The notes: a model not told the origin generated them from the letters alone. A stretch of DNA of 9,097 bases from Bacteroidota bacterium (GCA_029573365.1 JAKQGD010000671.1:1-9097), one strand, 5' to 3'; shown: positions 1-7,320, numbered from the stretch's first letter. A program made the numbers and translations.

Positions 1-2958
1 ATCAATGTTGACCCCGTCAAAATGGAACAAGCCATGATCAGCTTTGACGACATAGCCAATGCTGTTGCCTACGAAAACATGGACATAAGCGGCGGCAAAA
101 TATCTGTCGGTACTATGGACAGATCATTGAGACTCAAGGGCCAGCTGGCTAATTCCATGACATTAAACAACATCGTCGTGAGGACACCGAGAGCTGGTTT
201 TGTGCATCTACGCGATATTGCAGAAATTAAGGATACTGTCAAACAGTCAGAAAGCTATGCCAGGCTCAATGGTAAAAACGTTGTAACGCTCAACATCGTC
301 AAAAGACCGGGAGAAAACCTGATCAATTGTGCCACAAAAATCAAAGGGGTGGTAGAAGAAATGAAGACTTACGACCTGCCAAAAGATTTGAATGTTGTCA
401 TCACAGGAGACCAGAGCAAGCAGGCAGCCACTTCGTTTGAAGAATTGGTCAATACCATAATTATCGGATTCCTTTTGGTATTGATTATACTGATGTTTTT
501 TATGGGCGTGACCAATGCCTTTTTTGTGGCCCTCAGCGTACCTCTGAGTGTGTTTGTTGCCTTTATTTTCCTGCCTGCTGCTGATCTTATCGTAGGCAGC
601 AAGGTAACCCTCAATTTTATTGTGCTTTTTGCCCTGTTGTTTGGACTTGGTATTATTGTAGACGACGCCATCGTGGTCATAGAAAATACGCACCGCTTGT
701 ACGAAAACGGTAAGGTTTCCATAGTAAAAGCTGCTAAAGCTGCGGCAGGTGAGGTATTTATACCTGTACTCGCAGGAACCATGACCATCATAGCTCCCTT
801 TTTCCCATTGCTTTTCTGGAAGGGCATCATAGGCAAGTTTATGATCTACCTTCCGGTAATGCTTATTTTTACTTTGTTTGCCTCCCTGATTGTAGCGTTT
901 ATTATGAACCCCATCTTTGCGGTAAGCTTCATGAAACCCGAAGGCAGGGAGTACGAGGAGCCAAAATCAAAAATATGGACAAAATGGTGGCTTTGGGTGA
1001 GTGTAGGTGCAGGTATCATTATGCATCTTGCAAAACATCCCGGCATAGGAAATTTTTTATTCCTGATGTCTATTCTGGCCATTGTCAATACATATCTCGT
1101 CAGGGAAATCATCCACTTCTTCCAGGAAAAGGTGCTTCCATTTTTCATGAATACATATGAAAAGGTGCTTCGGTGGATGCTGGTAGGAAAACGGCCGGTC
1201 ATAGCTTATGTTTCTTTGTTTTTCCTGTTTGCATTTTCACTTTTTGCGTTGATTGCAAGGAAGCCTGATTTTCCATTCTTCCCCAGTGGCCAACCAAACA
1301 TCATGTACGTATACCTGAAAATGCCCGTAGGTACCAAGGCTGATGAAACAGACAGAGTGCTAAAAAGCCTGGAAGAAAAAACGTTCCACGCCCTCAGGTC
1401 ATTAAAACCCGGCGAAGAAGGCTCCATAGTCGAGAGTATCCTTTCCAATGTGGCTGTCAATGCTAACAATCCCATGGACAACAACCGCAGCGTACAGTCC
1501 AATCTGGGCAGAATACAGATATCGTTTGTCGAGTTTGCAAAAAGAGCCAACACTCCTACTCTTCCATACCTCGATTCTGTCAGAGCCGCCGTTAAAAATA
1601 TACCAGGAGCCCAGGTGACGGTAGACCAGGAGTCTAATGGTCCGCCCACAGAACCTCCCGTCAATATAGAAATAGCAGGCGATGATTTTGAAGAGAACGC
1701 CAAAGTCGCGACAGCCCTATACAATTATCTGGATGTAAACAGGGTATCAGGCGTCGAAAACTTGTCTATGGACATTGACCTCAACAATCCTGAGGTGACC
1801 GTAAATGTCAATAAGGAACGAGCAGCCATCGAGGGTATAAGTTCAGCCCAGGTAGGATCGGCCATCAGGACAGCCCTTTTTGGACGTGAAGTAAGCAAAC
1901 TCAAATCAGGAGAGGATGAGTATAAAATACAGTTGCGATTCAACGAGCTAAAGAGAAACAACCTGCAGAGTCTTTTAAATATGCGGATAACCTTCAGGGA
2001 CTTTAACACTGGCAGGATCAAGCAGGTGCCCATCAGTGCTGTGACGACCTTTGATTTTACCAATACTACCGGAGGCATCAAGCGTAAAAACCTCAAGCGA
2101 ACCATCCAGCTTCAATCTACTGTAACGGATCTGACAGCCGTGGCTAGAATCAATCAGGACCTCGCTTCAAAAATTGCAGCTTTTCAGGCTCAGACTACAT
2201 TGCCGGAAGGGGTTACCATCACCCAGACCGGGGAAGGTCAGCAACAGCAGGAAACAAACTCATTTCTGGGCACTGCCCTTATCATGGCCATCGGCCTCAT
2301 CTTCCTTATCCTGGTGTTGCAGTTTAATTCTATCAGCAAACCGTTTATTGTCATTTCAGAAATATTTTTCTCTGTCATAGGCGTTTTCCTGGGCTTTGCA
2401 ATCACAGGTATGACCATGCCTACAATCATGGTTATGGTAGGTGTCATCGGTCTCGCGGGTATTGTGATTAAAAACGGAATCCTGCTCATCGAATTTACAG
2501 AAGAACTGAGGGCCCGGGGCATGAAAACACGGGAAGCGGTGATACAGGCGGGCAAAATCAGGATCATTCCTGTATTGCTTACGGCAGTATCTACAATCCT
2601 CGGACTGGTACCCCTTGCCATAGGATTCAACATCAATTTTGAATCATTATTTACCCACCTTGATCCTAAAATATTTATCGGAGGGGACAGTGTGGTTTTC
2701 TGGGGGCCACTGGCATGGACGATTATTTATGGCCTTTTGTTTTCATTTTTCCTGACACTGATTATGATTCCAAGCATGTACCTTATAAGCGAAAGGCTGA
2801 GACGTCCTATGTCAAAGTTTTACGGTACCAAGTATGTAGCCCTGCTTGGATTTGCAGGACCATTTTTCTTTATCCTTGTGGCCATCATGTACTTGGTGAG
2901 ATGGGTCACGGGGAGACCGGTGTGGAATGGAAGTTATAAAAATTCAAATCTGGTATAA
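1..2958 (+). CDS. RND (HAE-1/AcrB-type) efflux pump inner-membrane subunit, 5' end missing
   Basis: Proton-driven exporter of the resistance-nodulation-division superfamily, expected to work as a trimer in the inner membrane with a periplasmic adaptor and a TolC-like outer-membrane channel; neither partner is in the window. The frame is open from base 1 (it reads INVDPVKM before the ATG at 22), so 985 residues are visible and the N-terminal TM1 plus part of the first porter domain are missing. Counting from base 1, the TM4 acidic pair of the proton relay is D221-D222 (IVDDAIVV; AcrB D407/D408) and the TM10 lysine is K824 (VIKNGILL; AcrB K940), so the relay looks intact. Two hydrophobic stretches (about bases 982-1035 and 1042-1100) sit in the TM6-TM7 loop, and an extra hydrophobic helix (about 2830-2910) follows TM12; AcrB lacks both. 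The substrate cannot be predicted. The stop codon abuts the pdxH start. Confidence 0.93.
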   Translation: MNVDPVKMEQAMISFDDIANAVAYENMDISGGKISVGTMDRSLRLKGQLANSMTLNNIVVRTPRAGFVHLRDIAEIKDTVKQSESYARLNGKNVVTLNIVKRPGENLINCATKIKGVVEEMKTYDLPKDLNVVITGDQSKQAATSFEELVNTIIIGFLLVLIILMFFMGVTNAFFVALSVPLSVFVAFIFLPAADLIVGSKVTLNFIVLFALLFGLGIIVDDAIVVIENTHRLYENGKVSIVKAAKAAAGEVFIPVLAGTMTIIAPFFPLLFWKGIIGKFMIYLPVMLIFTLFASLIVAFIMNPIFAVSFMKPEGREYEEPKSKIWTKWWLWVSVGAGIIMHLAKHPGIGNFLFLMSILAIVNTYLVREIIHFFQEKVLPFFMNTYEKVLRWMLVGKRPVIAYVSLFFLFAFSLFALIARKPDFPFFPSGQPNIMYVYLKMPVGTKADETDRVLKSLEEKTFHALRSLKPGEEGSIVESILSNVAVNANNPMDNNRSVQSNLGRIQISFVEFAKRANTPTLPYLDSVRAAVKNIPGAQVTVDQESNGPPTEPPVNIEIAGDDFEENAKVATALYNYLDVNRVSGVENLSMDIDLNNPEVTVNVNKERAAIEGISSAQVGSAIRTALFGREVSKLKSGEDEYKIQLRFNELKRNNLQSLLNMRITFRDFNTGRIKQVPISAVTTFDFTNTTGGIKRKNLKRTIQLQSTVTDLTAVARINQDLASKIAAFQAQTTLPEGVTITQTGEGQQQQETNSFLGTALIMAIGLIFLILVLQFNSISKPFIVISEIFFSVIGVFLGFAITGMTMPTIMVMVGVIGLAGIVIKNGILLIEFTEELRARGMKTREAVIQAGKIRIIPVLLTAVSTILGLVPLAIGFNINFESLFTHLDPKIFIGGDSVVFWGPLAWTIIYGLLFSFFLTLIMIPSMYLISERLRRPMSKFYGTKYVALLGFAGPFFFILVAIMYLVRWVTGRPVWNGSYKNSNLV

Positions 2959-3603
2959 ATGGATAAGCTCGCACAACTGAGACAGGAATATATGAGGCAC
3001 CAGCTCACGGAAGACATGGCTCTCAGCGACCCCGTCTCTCAGTTTAATGTCTGGATACATGAAGCCATCGAGGCAGGTCTGCCGGAACCCAATGCTTTTA
3101 TATTATCTACGGTCGGCGAAAACGGGACACCGGCATCCAGGACCATGCTGTTAAAAGGCGTAGACCAGGGTGGTTTTGTTTTTTATTCAAATTACAACAG
3201 CGACAAGGCCCGTGATATTGCCTTTTTTCCTGTGGCAGCCATGTGTTTTCTTTGGCTGGGTTTGGAGAGGCAGGTGAGAATTTCCGGCCCTGTCACCAAG
3301 GTTTCACGGGAGGAATCAGAAGAATACTTCCACACACGCCCACGAGAAAGCCAGATCGGGGCCTGGGTTTCGCCTCAAAGCCAGGTCATCACTTCCAGGC
3401 AGGAACTGGAAGACAGGCTCAATGAAATGACAGAACAGTTTAAAGATACTGAGGTCATACCACTGCCTCTAAACTGGGGTGGTTACAAACTGCAACCTGT
3501 AGAGATCGAATTCTGGCAGGGCAGGCCAAACAGATTGCATGACCGTTTGTTATACTCTGAGCACGAGTCGGGTGGTTGGACCATACAAAGGTTGGCCCCC
3601 TAA
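2959..3603 (+). CDS. pdxH: Pyridoxamine/pyridoxine 5'-phosphate oxidase (PdxH)
   Basis: FMN-dependent cytosolic oxidase that makes pyridoxal 5'-phosphate, the active form of vitamin B6, from PNP or PMP using oxygen. The 214-residue length matches the family (E. coli 218). Recognisable motifs in order are: RTMLLKGVD with the following FVFYSNYNSDKAR stretch (FMN binding), the R-QVRISGPV strand, RESQIGAWVSPQSQ, and the C-terminal WGGYKLQP...FWQGRPNRLHDR signature, in which R192, H194 and R196 correspond to the PLP/substrate-binding end of the enzyme. Nothing essential appears to be missing. The ATG at 2959 directly follows the TAA of the RND gene, which suggests translational coupling or re-initiation; there is no room for a separate promoter between them. 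The channel gene follows after 12 bp. A B6 salvage enzyme has no evident functional link to either neighbour. Confidence 0.96.
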   Translation: MDKLAQLRQEYMRHQLTEDMALSDPVSQFNVWIHEAIEAGLPEPNAFILSTVGENGTPASRTMLLKGVDQGGFVFYSNYNSDKARDIAFFPVAAMCFLWLGLERQVRISGPVTKVSREESEEYFHTRPRESQIGAWVSPQSQVITSRQELEDRLNEMTEQFKDTEVIPLPLNWGGYKLQPVEIEFWQGRPNRLHDRLLYSEHESGGWTIQRLAP

Positions 3604-3615
3604 TGCAGACACGTA

Positions 3616-4635
3616 ATGAATGGTGATGTAAACAAAGGTTCTTTTCTGGGCAACAGGCTTTTGATTGCCATAAGCCTGATGGTAACGCTCATAGGCATCG
3701 GTACCGGGGTATATTACCTCCGGTATGGTTATAACTTGATCGATGCATTTTACATGACTATCATAACGGTGGCCACTGTAGGCTTTGGGGAAGTCAACCC
3801 CCTTGACAATGAAGGCAAAATATTTACTTCTTTCCTCATTCTTATCAGCATATTTATCTTTGCCTATGCTGTTACCTCTGTATCGGCATATCTGGTTTCA
3901 ATAAACTCTGTTTTCAAATATAATCTGAGAAAAATGGAAAAAGCCATTAACGAGCTTCAGGGACATGTCATTATTTGCGGCTATGGTCGAAATGGCCGTC
4001 AGGCAGCAAATAAACTTAAAAATTTTAACCGCAATTTTGTGGTCATTGAAAACAATGAAAACATATTAAAAGAACTTACCGAAAATGGATTGCTGTTTGT
4101 GGAAGGCAATGCCACAGACGATGATACACTTATTAAGGCTGGAATAAGAAATGCCTCATATCTGATCACAACACTCCCAGCGGATACAGACAATGTTTTT
4201 ATTTCTTTGACCTCACGCCAAATGAATCCGGGCATCCATATTGTGAGCAGAGCCAGTGATGAGTCAAGCATCCGAAAACTCAGGATAGCAGGGGCGAACA
4301 ACATTATCATGCCTGACAAGGTGGGAGGTGATCACATGGCATCTCTGATTGTGGCCCCTGACCTCATAGAGTTTTTTGACAATCTGTCTGTCACTACTCA
4401 CGGAGCTGTGAATGTCCGGGAAGTCTTGATTAAAAATTTACCGGAAGCCAAAATCCTAAATGACCTGGACATAAAACCATTGACAGGGTGTACAATAATA
4501 GGCTATAAAAGCTCATCAGGCGAATACACAATAAATCCCGACCATGATCTCAAGGTGACCCCAGATGGCAAAATAATAGTCCTGGGCAACAAGGAGCAAA
4601 TTAAAAAATTCAACTCTGTCTTTAACTTCAGCTGA
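3616..4635 (+). CDS. Two-TM potassium channel with RCK (TrkA-N/TrkA-C) domain, MthK-like
   Basis: Predicted ligand-gated K+ channel of the inner membrane, tetrameric in its family. Layout: TM1 about residues 14-35, pore helix and filter about 43-60, TM2 about 68-95, linker, RCK N-domain from about 115 with the dinucleotide-type glycine motif G122-Y-G-R-N-G127 and a following acidic residue in VVIEN, then a TrkA-C-like domain in roughly the last 90 residues. The filter is T54-V-G-F-G-E59 rather than the textbook TVGYGD; Phe and Glu variants are common in bacterial RCK channels, so K+ selectivity is still the best guess. The 339-residue length and the order pore-RCK_N-RCK_C match MthK (336 residues). 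An in-frame Met107 lies just ahead of the RCK domain, at the same number as the MthK internal start. The gene is probably co-transcribed with pdxH and ends 8 bp before a convergent gene. Confidence 0.92.
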   Translation: MNGDVNKGSFLGNRLLIAISLMVTLIGIGTGVYYLRYGYNLIDAFYMTIITVATVGFGEVNPLDNEGKIFTSFLILISIFIFAYAVTSVSAYLVSINSVFKYNLRKMEKAINELQGHVIICGYGRNGRQAANKLKNFNRNFVVIENNENILKELTENGLLFVEGNATDDDTLIKAGIRNASYLITTLPADTDNVFISLTSRQMNPGIHIVSRASDESSIRKLRIAGANNIIMPDKVGGDHMASLIVAPDLIEFFDNLSVTTHGAVNVREVLIKNLPEAKILNDLDIKPLTGCTIIGYKSSSGEYTINPDHDLKVTPDGKIIVLGNKEQIKKFNSVFNFS

Positions 4636-4647
4636 CAGAAAGGTCAG
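4632..4647. repeat. Short inverted repeat joining two convergent stop codons
   Basis: CTGAC (4632-4636) and GTCAG (4643-4647) are perfect inverted arms around a 6-base loop. The TGA stop of the channel gene and the TGA stop of the opposite-strand S4-domain gene each lie within an arm. The convergent gap is only 8 bp, so if any terminator serves the two transcripts locally this is the only visible candidate. The stem is just 5 bp and has no good U-tract on either strand, so terminator function is weak inference. Confidence 0.25.
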
Positions 4648-5366
4648 AAATGTTTTAGGAATATCACTTCTTTGTCAGTCAATGGCCTGCTCCACCCACG
4701 TTTAAGGTCTTTTTTGTTGAGATTTCCATATGACATAAGGTCACACTTGGTGAGTTTGTATCCTTCTTTTTCGAGGTATTCTCTGATTTGGACACCATTT
4801 CCGGCAGTCAGTTCTATGCCCAACCTGGCTGGCGGACCGCCATCCATCAGTTCTATCCCTACGATCTGGCTCATTTCTTCCCTGGCTAGCGTTAGAAGAT
4901 TATTTTTATCGTTTTCGTCCATGGCGGTATCCAGCCAAACTTCCAGCACAATGCGGCTTTTTCTTGCCGGGTCAGAAAGCCTGGTTACCAGGTCAGTATC
5001 ATTGGTCATGATGACCAGACCGCAATCATCATCACCAAACGGATAGGCGGGTTGTAGTATGTCATTGGTCATTTTTTGCAGAAGTCTGGAGACATTGGGT
5101 TTTCCCGGTACCGGATTCTCCCCAAACGGGCACTTTGCTGGTTTATTAAGCAGGAGGTATGTTTTTTTAACTTCGGGCTTAATGAGCCTGCCTTTGTATA
5201 TCACCTGCTCACTCTCTTTCAGTGTCATAAAAGGATCGGTAACTACTACACCGTTGACTGAGACTTCCCCTTTTTTGATCAGTTCGACGGCCTCACGTCT
5301 CGTGCAAACGCCACAATGTGACACAAATTTATTTAACCGCAAAACCTGATCCTTCTCGTCTTCCAA
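4644..5366 (-). CDS. S4-domain protein of RsuA/RluB/E/F pseudouridine synthase fold, probably catalytically dead
   Basis: The family converts uridine to pseudouridine in rRNA (or tRNA for RluF). This 240-residue protein has a good N-terminal S4 RNA-binding domain (about residues 8-58: LRLNKFVSHCGVCTRREA... then GEVSVNG), followed by the synthase fold, with recognisable LLLNKP, GLVIMTND and C-terminal LNKKDLKRGWSRPLT landmarks. The catalytic loop normally reads GRLDxDxxGL; here it is YPFG-DDDCGL, putting Gly111 where the invariant Asp should be. The motif II Tyr (KxYxV) is Leu141, and the GRNRxVRRM arginine motif is GNGVQIREYL (189-198). It may bind RNA without modifying it, or use one of the adjacent Asp residues. 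The start is TTG at 5366, the first start-like codon after an in-frame stop at 5376-5378; a later start would cut into the S4 domain. It lies 21 bp downstream of dnaB, so it is probably co-transcribed. Fold assignment is firm, loss of activity is inferred. Confidence 0.88.
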   Translation of the reverse strand: MEDEKDQVLRLNKFVSHCGVCTRREAVELIKKGEVSVNGVVVTDPFMTLKESEQVIYKGRLIKPEVKKTYLLLNKPAKCPFGENPVPGKPNVSRLLQKMTNDILQPAYPFGDDDCGLVIMTNDTDLVTRLSDPARKSRIVLEVWLDTAMDENDKNNLLTLAREEMSQIVGIELMDGGPPARLGIELTAGNGVQIREYLEKEGYKLTKCDLMSYGNLNKKDLKRGWSRPLTDKEVIFLKHF

Positions 5367-5387
5367 TATCTGTTGTTAACTCGTCAG

Positions 5388-6944
5388 TTAAAAGGGTATG
5401 TCCAGTCCGTCAGATTTTGACTCATCTCCTACTGGATTATCAGTGTCCTGATTGATTTTTGACGGCCTGGTGATGATGACATCCTTACCAAAAGGATTGG
5501 TTATATTAAACACGTCACCCATATCATTTTGGAAGCCATCGTCTCCGGGGTCTTCAAATTTGACAAAATGAGGTACGAACCTGAGATTTACAGTACCCAG
5601 GCCACCGTTTCTGTGCTTGGCTAAAATAATTTCGGTCAGGTCTTCAGGCACTTCCATTTTGTCATCGCCCAGCCCGTAATAACCGGGCCTGTAAATAAAG
5701 GTTACAATATCGGCATCCTGTTCTATAGCACCCGATTCCCTGAGGTCAGACAGCTGGGGCCTCTTGTCTCCTCCCCTGCTTTCGACTGCCCTTGACAACT
5801 GTGACAAGGCGATGACCGGTACATGCAGCTCCTTGGCCAGACCTTTGAGGGACCTGGAGATAGAAGAAATTTCCTGCTCCCGGTTACCGCGTTTGTCATT
5901 GGGTGCTCCAGCCATCAACTGCAAGTAGTCAATGATGATCATGCTGATCTGATGGTTCTGCTTCAAACGGCGGCATTTTGCCCGGAGTTCGAATATGTTG
6001 ATGCCCGGAGTATCATCTATATAAATGGGCAGTTGCGACAACTTTTCCACTGCCGCATGGAGCTTATTCCATTCATACTCTTCGAGACGACCACTACGCA
6101 GTTTAGAGCTGTTGATCTCTGCCTCCATGGCTAAAAGCCTTTGGACAAGTTGTACATTGGCCATTTCAAGAGAAAAGAATGCGACACCTTTGCCCGACTC
6201 AGCTGCATTTTTTGCAAGTGAAAGCGTAAACGCCGTCTTACCCATACCCGGACGAGCAGCCATAATTATAAGGTCAGAAGGCTGCCAACCGTTGGTCATC
6301 TTATCGAGACCTGCAAAGCCTGTGGATACTCCTGTCATGTCTGATCCCCTAAGGCTGACGGCCTCTATTTCTTTTTGTGCTTTTACCATCAGTGAGGAAA
6401 GAGACTGGTAACCAGTATTGAGGTTTTGGTCAGTGATGTCAAACAGACCCCTCTCTGCATCGTCAAGAATCTCCAGTACATCACGAGTATCATCAAAGGA
6501 TTCATTGATGACCTGTGTGCTGACCCTTATTAGCTCTCTTTGGATATATTTCTGAGCTATGATCCGTGCATGAAACTCGATATTGGCCGCAGAGCCGACT
6601 TTGTTTGTCAGTTCCATCAGGTATTGCAGGCCACCGGCAAGATTCAGCTGGTCATTTTTTTTGAGGGCTTCGTGTACTGTCAGAAGATCTATGGGCTGTG
6701 ATTTGCCAAATAGCTCAGACATAACCCCAAAAATGACCTGGTTTTTCTCGAGATAAAAACTTTCCTTTCTGAGTATCTCAATGATGGACGGAAAGCCATC
6801 CTTGTCGATCATAATGGCTCCCAGCACCACTTCTTCCAATGGTATGGCCTGGGGCGGTACCCTACCCAAAAGCATTTCCTGCTCACCCTTTGATGAGGAT
6901 AATTTTCCGGAAATTGCTTTGAGATTTAAGGGTTTGTCTGCCAT
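5388..6944 (-). CDS. dnaB: Replicative DNA helicase DnaB
   Basis: Hexameric 5'-3' helicase that unwinds DNA at the replication fork and recruits primase. The protein is 518 residues, longer than E. coli DnaB (471). The N-terminal DnaB domain starts near residue 28 (PPQAIPLEEVVLGAIM) and continues through AANIEFHARII; a linker leads to the RecA-like domain with Walker A A230-RPGMGKT237, a Walker B-type stretch IIIDYLQLM, SQLSR, and the DLRESGAIEQDADIV region near the arginine finger. No intein or insertion interrupts it. After the usual end of the fold (HFVKFED) there is a tail of about 55 mostly polar residues ending in SDGLDIPF, which resembles the C-terminal tip of SSB. The ATG at 6944 is well placed behind a Bacteroidota-type promoter, with about 30 nt of leader. 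It is followed by the S4-domain gene. Confidence 0.97.
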   Translation of the reverse strand: MADKPLNLKAISGKLSSSKGEQEMLLGRVPPQAIPLEEVVLGAIMIDKDGFPSIIEILRKESFYLEKNQVIFGVMSELFGKSQPIDLLTVHEALKKNDQLNLAGGLQYLMELTNKVGSAANIEFHARIIAQKYIQRELIRVSTQVINESFDDTRDVLEILDDAERGLFDITDQNLNTGYQSLSSLMVKAQKEIEAVSLRGSDMTGVSTGFAGLDKMTNGWQPSDLIIMAARPGMGKTAFTLSLAKNAAESGKGVAFFSLEMANVQLVQRLLAMEAEINSSKLRSGRLEEYEWNKLHAAVEKLSQLPIYIDDTPGINIFELRAKCRRLKQNHQISMIIIDYLQLMAGAPNDKRGNREQEISSISRSLKGLAKELHVPVIALSQLSRAVESRGGDKRPQLSDLRESGAIEQDADIVTFIYRPGYYGLGDDKMEVPEDLTEIILAKHRNGGLGTVNLRFVPHFVKFEDPGDDGFQNDMGDVFNITNPFGKDVIITRPSKINQDTDNPVGDESKSDGLDIPF

Positions 6945-6981
6945 TATATGTTGGTTGTCGTATGAGAAAAAATTATAATAG

Positions 6982-7010
6982 CAAAAGTAATATTAAATCT
7001 TTATTCCATA
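6982..7010 (-). promoter_or_regulatory. Candidate Bacteroidota promoter for dnaB
   Basis: On the minus strand, TACTTTTG (6982-6989) matches the Bacteroidota -7 consensus TAnnTTTG exactly. A TATG (7007-7010) lies 17 bp upstream, one mismatch from the -33 TTTG element. Transcription would begin near 6975 and leave a leader of about 30 nt before the dnaB ATG. It was chosen by consensus and spacing; the -33 half is weak. Confidence 0.5.
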
Positions 7011-7042
7011 TCATTGGACTAAATATAATAATGTTAAAAAAA

Positions 7043-7051
7043 TGTGGACAA
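7043..7051 (-). promoter_or_regulatory. DnaA-box-like site (one mismatch)
   Basis: Minus-strand reading TTGTCCACA, one base away from the DnaA box TTATCCACA. It starts 21 bp, two helical turns, from the perfect box at 7064 and has the same orientation, which favours cooperative DnaA binding over chance. Confidence 0.5.
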
Positions 7052-7063
7052 CCCTTCTGTAAT

Positions 7064-7072
7064 TGTGGATAA
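7064..7072 (-). promoter_or_regulatory. Consensus DnaA box
   Basis: Minus-strand reading TTATCCACA, identical to the high-affinity DnaA box. It lies about 90 bp upstream of the predicted dnaB transcription start, and next to a long AT-rich block. It could serve an origin or tie dnaB expression to DnaA level. Confidence 0.6.
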
Positions 7073-7236
7073 CAGTTTTTCTATTATCCTTTATCAGCAA
7101 ATCTGCCTTTCGGCGAAAGCCGTTACAAAAAATATATTAAACTAAATTTATATATGTCTTAATTGTAATCCGTTGATAGTTCCGCAGCGATTGTCAAATC
7201 TTAAATCATATTAAAAATAATTATAATTTATAAGCT

Positions 7237-7253
7237 TTTAACCTTATTTAACC
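7237..7253. repeat. Direct repeat TTTAACC, 10-bp period
   Basis: Two copies of TTTAACC (7237-7243 and 7247-7253) start exactly 10 bp apart, on the same DNA face, at the edge of the AT-rich block. Possibly a protein-binding site; chance is a real alternative for a 7-mer of this composition. Confidence 0.3.
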
Positions 7254-7311
7254 AGGGTGATTCTGACAATTTGTGGTTTTGGCTCAGATGATGGAAAACT
7301 ACGCCCGTCAG

Positions 7312-7320
7312 TGTGGATAT
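7312..7320 (-). promoter_or_regulatory. Weak DnaA-box-like site
   Basis: Minus-strand reading ATATCCACA, one mismatch from TTATCCACA and in the same orientation as the pair at 7043-7072. It lies on the far side of the AT-rich block. It would be unremarkable on its own. Confidence 0.25.

Noticed and set aside
22..24. ATG at 22 as the real start of the RND gene
   Set aside because: The frame is open to base 1 with family-like sequence (VDP), and the protein would lack TM1 and half a porter domain.
369..836. Long minus-strand open frame opposite the RND gene
   Set aside because: Antisense shadow of a highly conserved transporter; no motif or independent signal supports it.
3778..3795. TVGFGE selectivity filter as a sign of a non-K+ channel
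   Set aside because: Phe and Glu at these positions occur in many bacterial RCK channels that keep the TVGxG core; it is a variant rather than an anomaly.
7111..7122. CGGC-GAAA-GCCG hairpin with GNRA-type loop as a terminator or small RNA element
   Set aside because: Only a 4-bp stem, no U-tract directly after it on either strand, and no gene ends close enough to need it.
7272..7280. Further DnaA-box-like 9-mer (minus strand AAAACCACA)
   Set aside because: Two mismatches, both in the TT half of the box; too weak to count in an AT-rich stretch.
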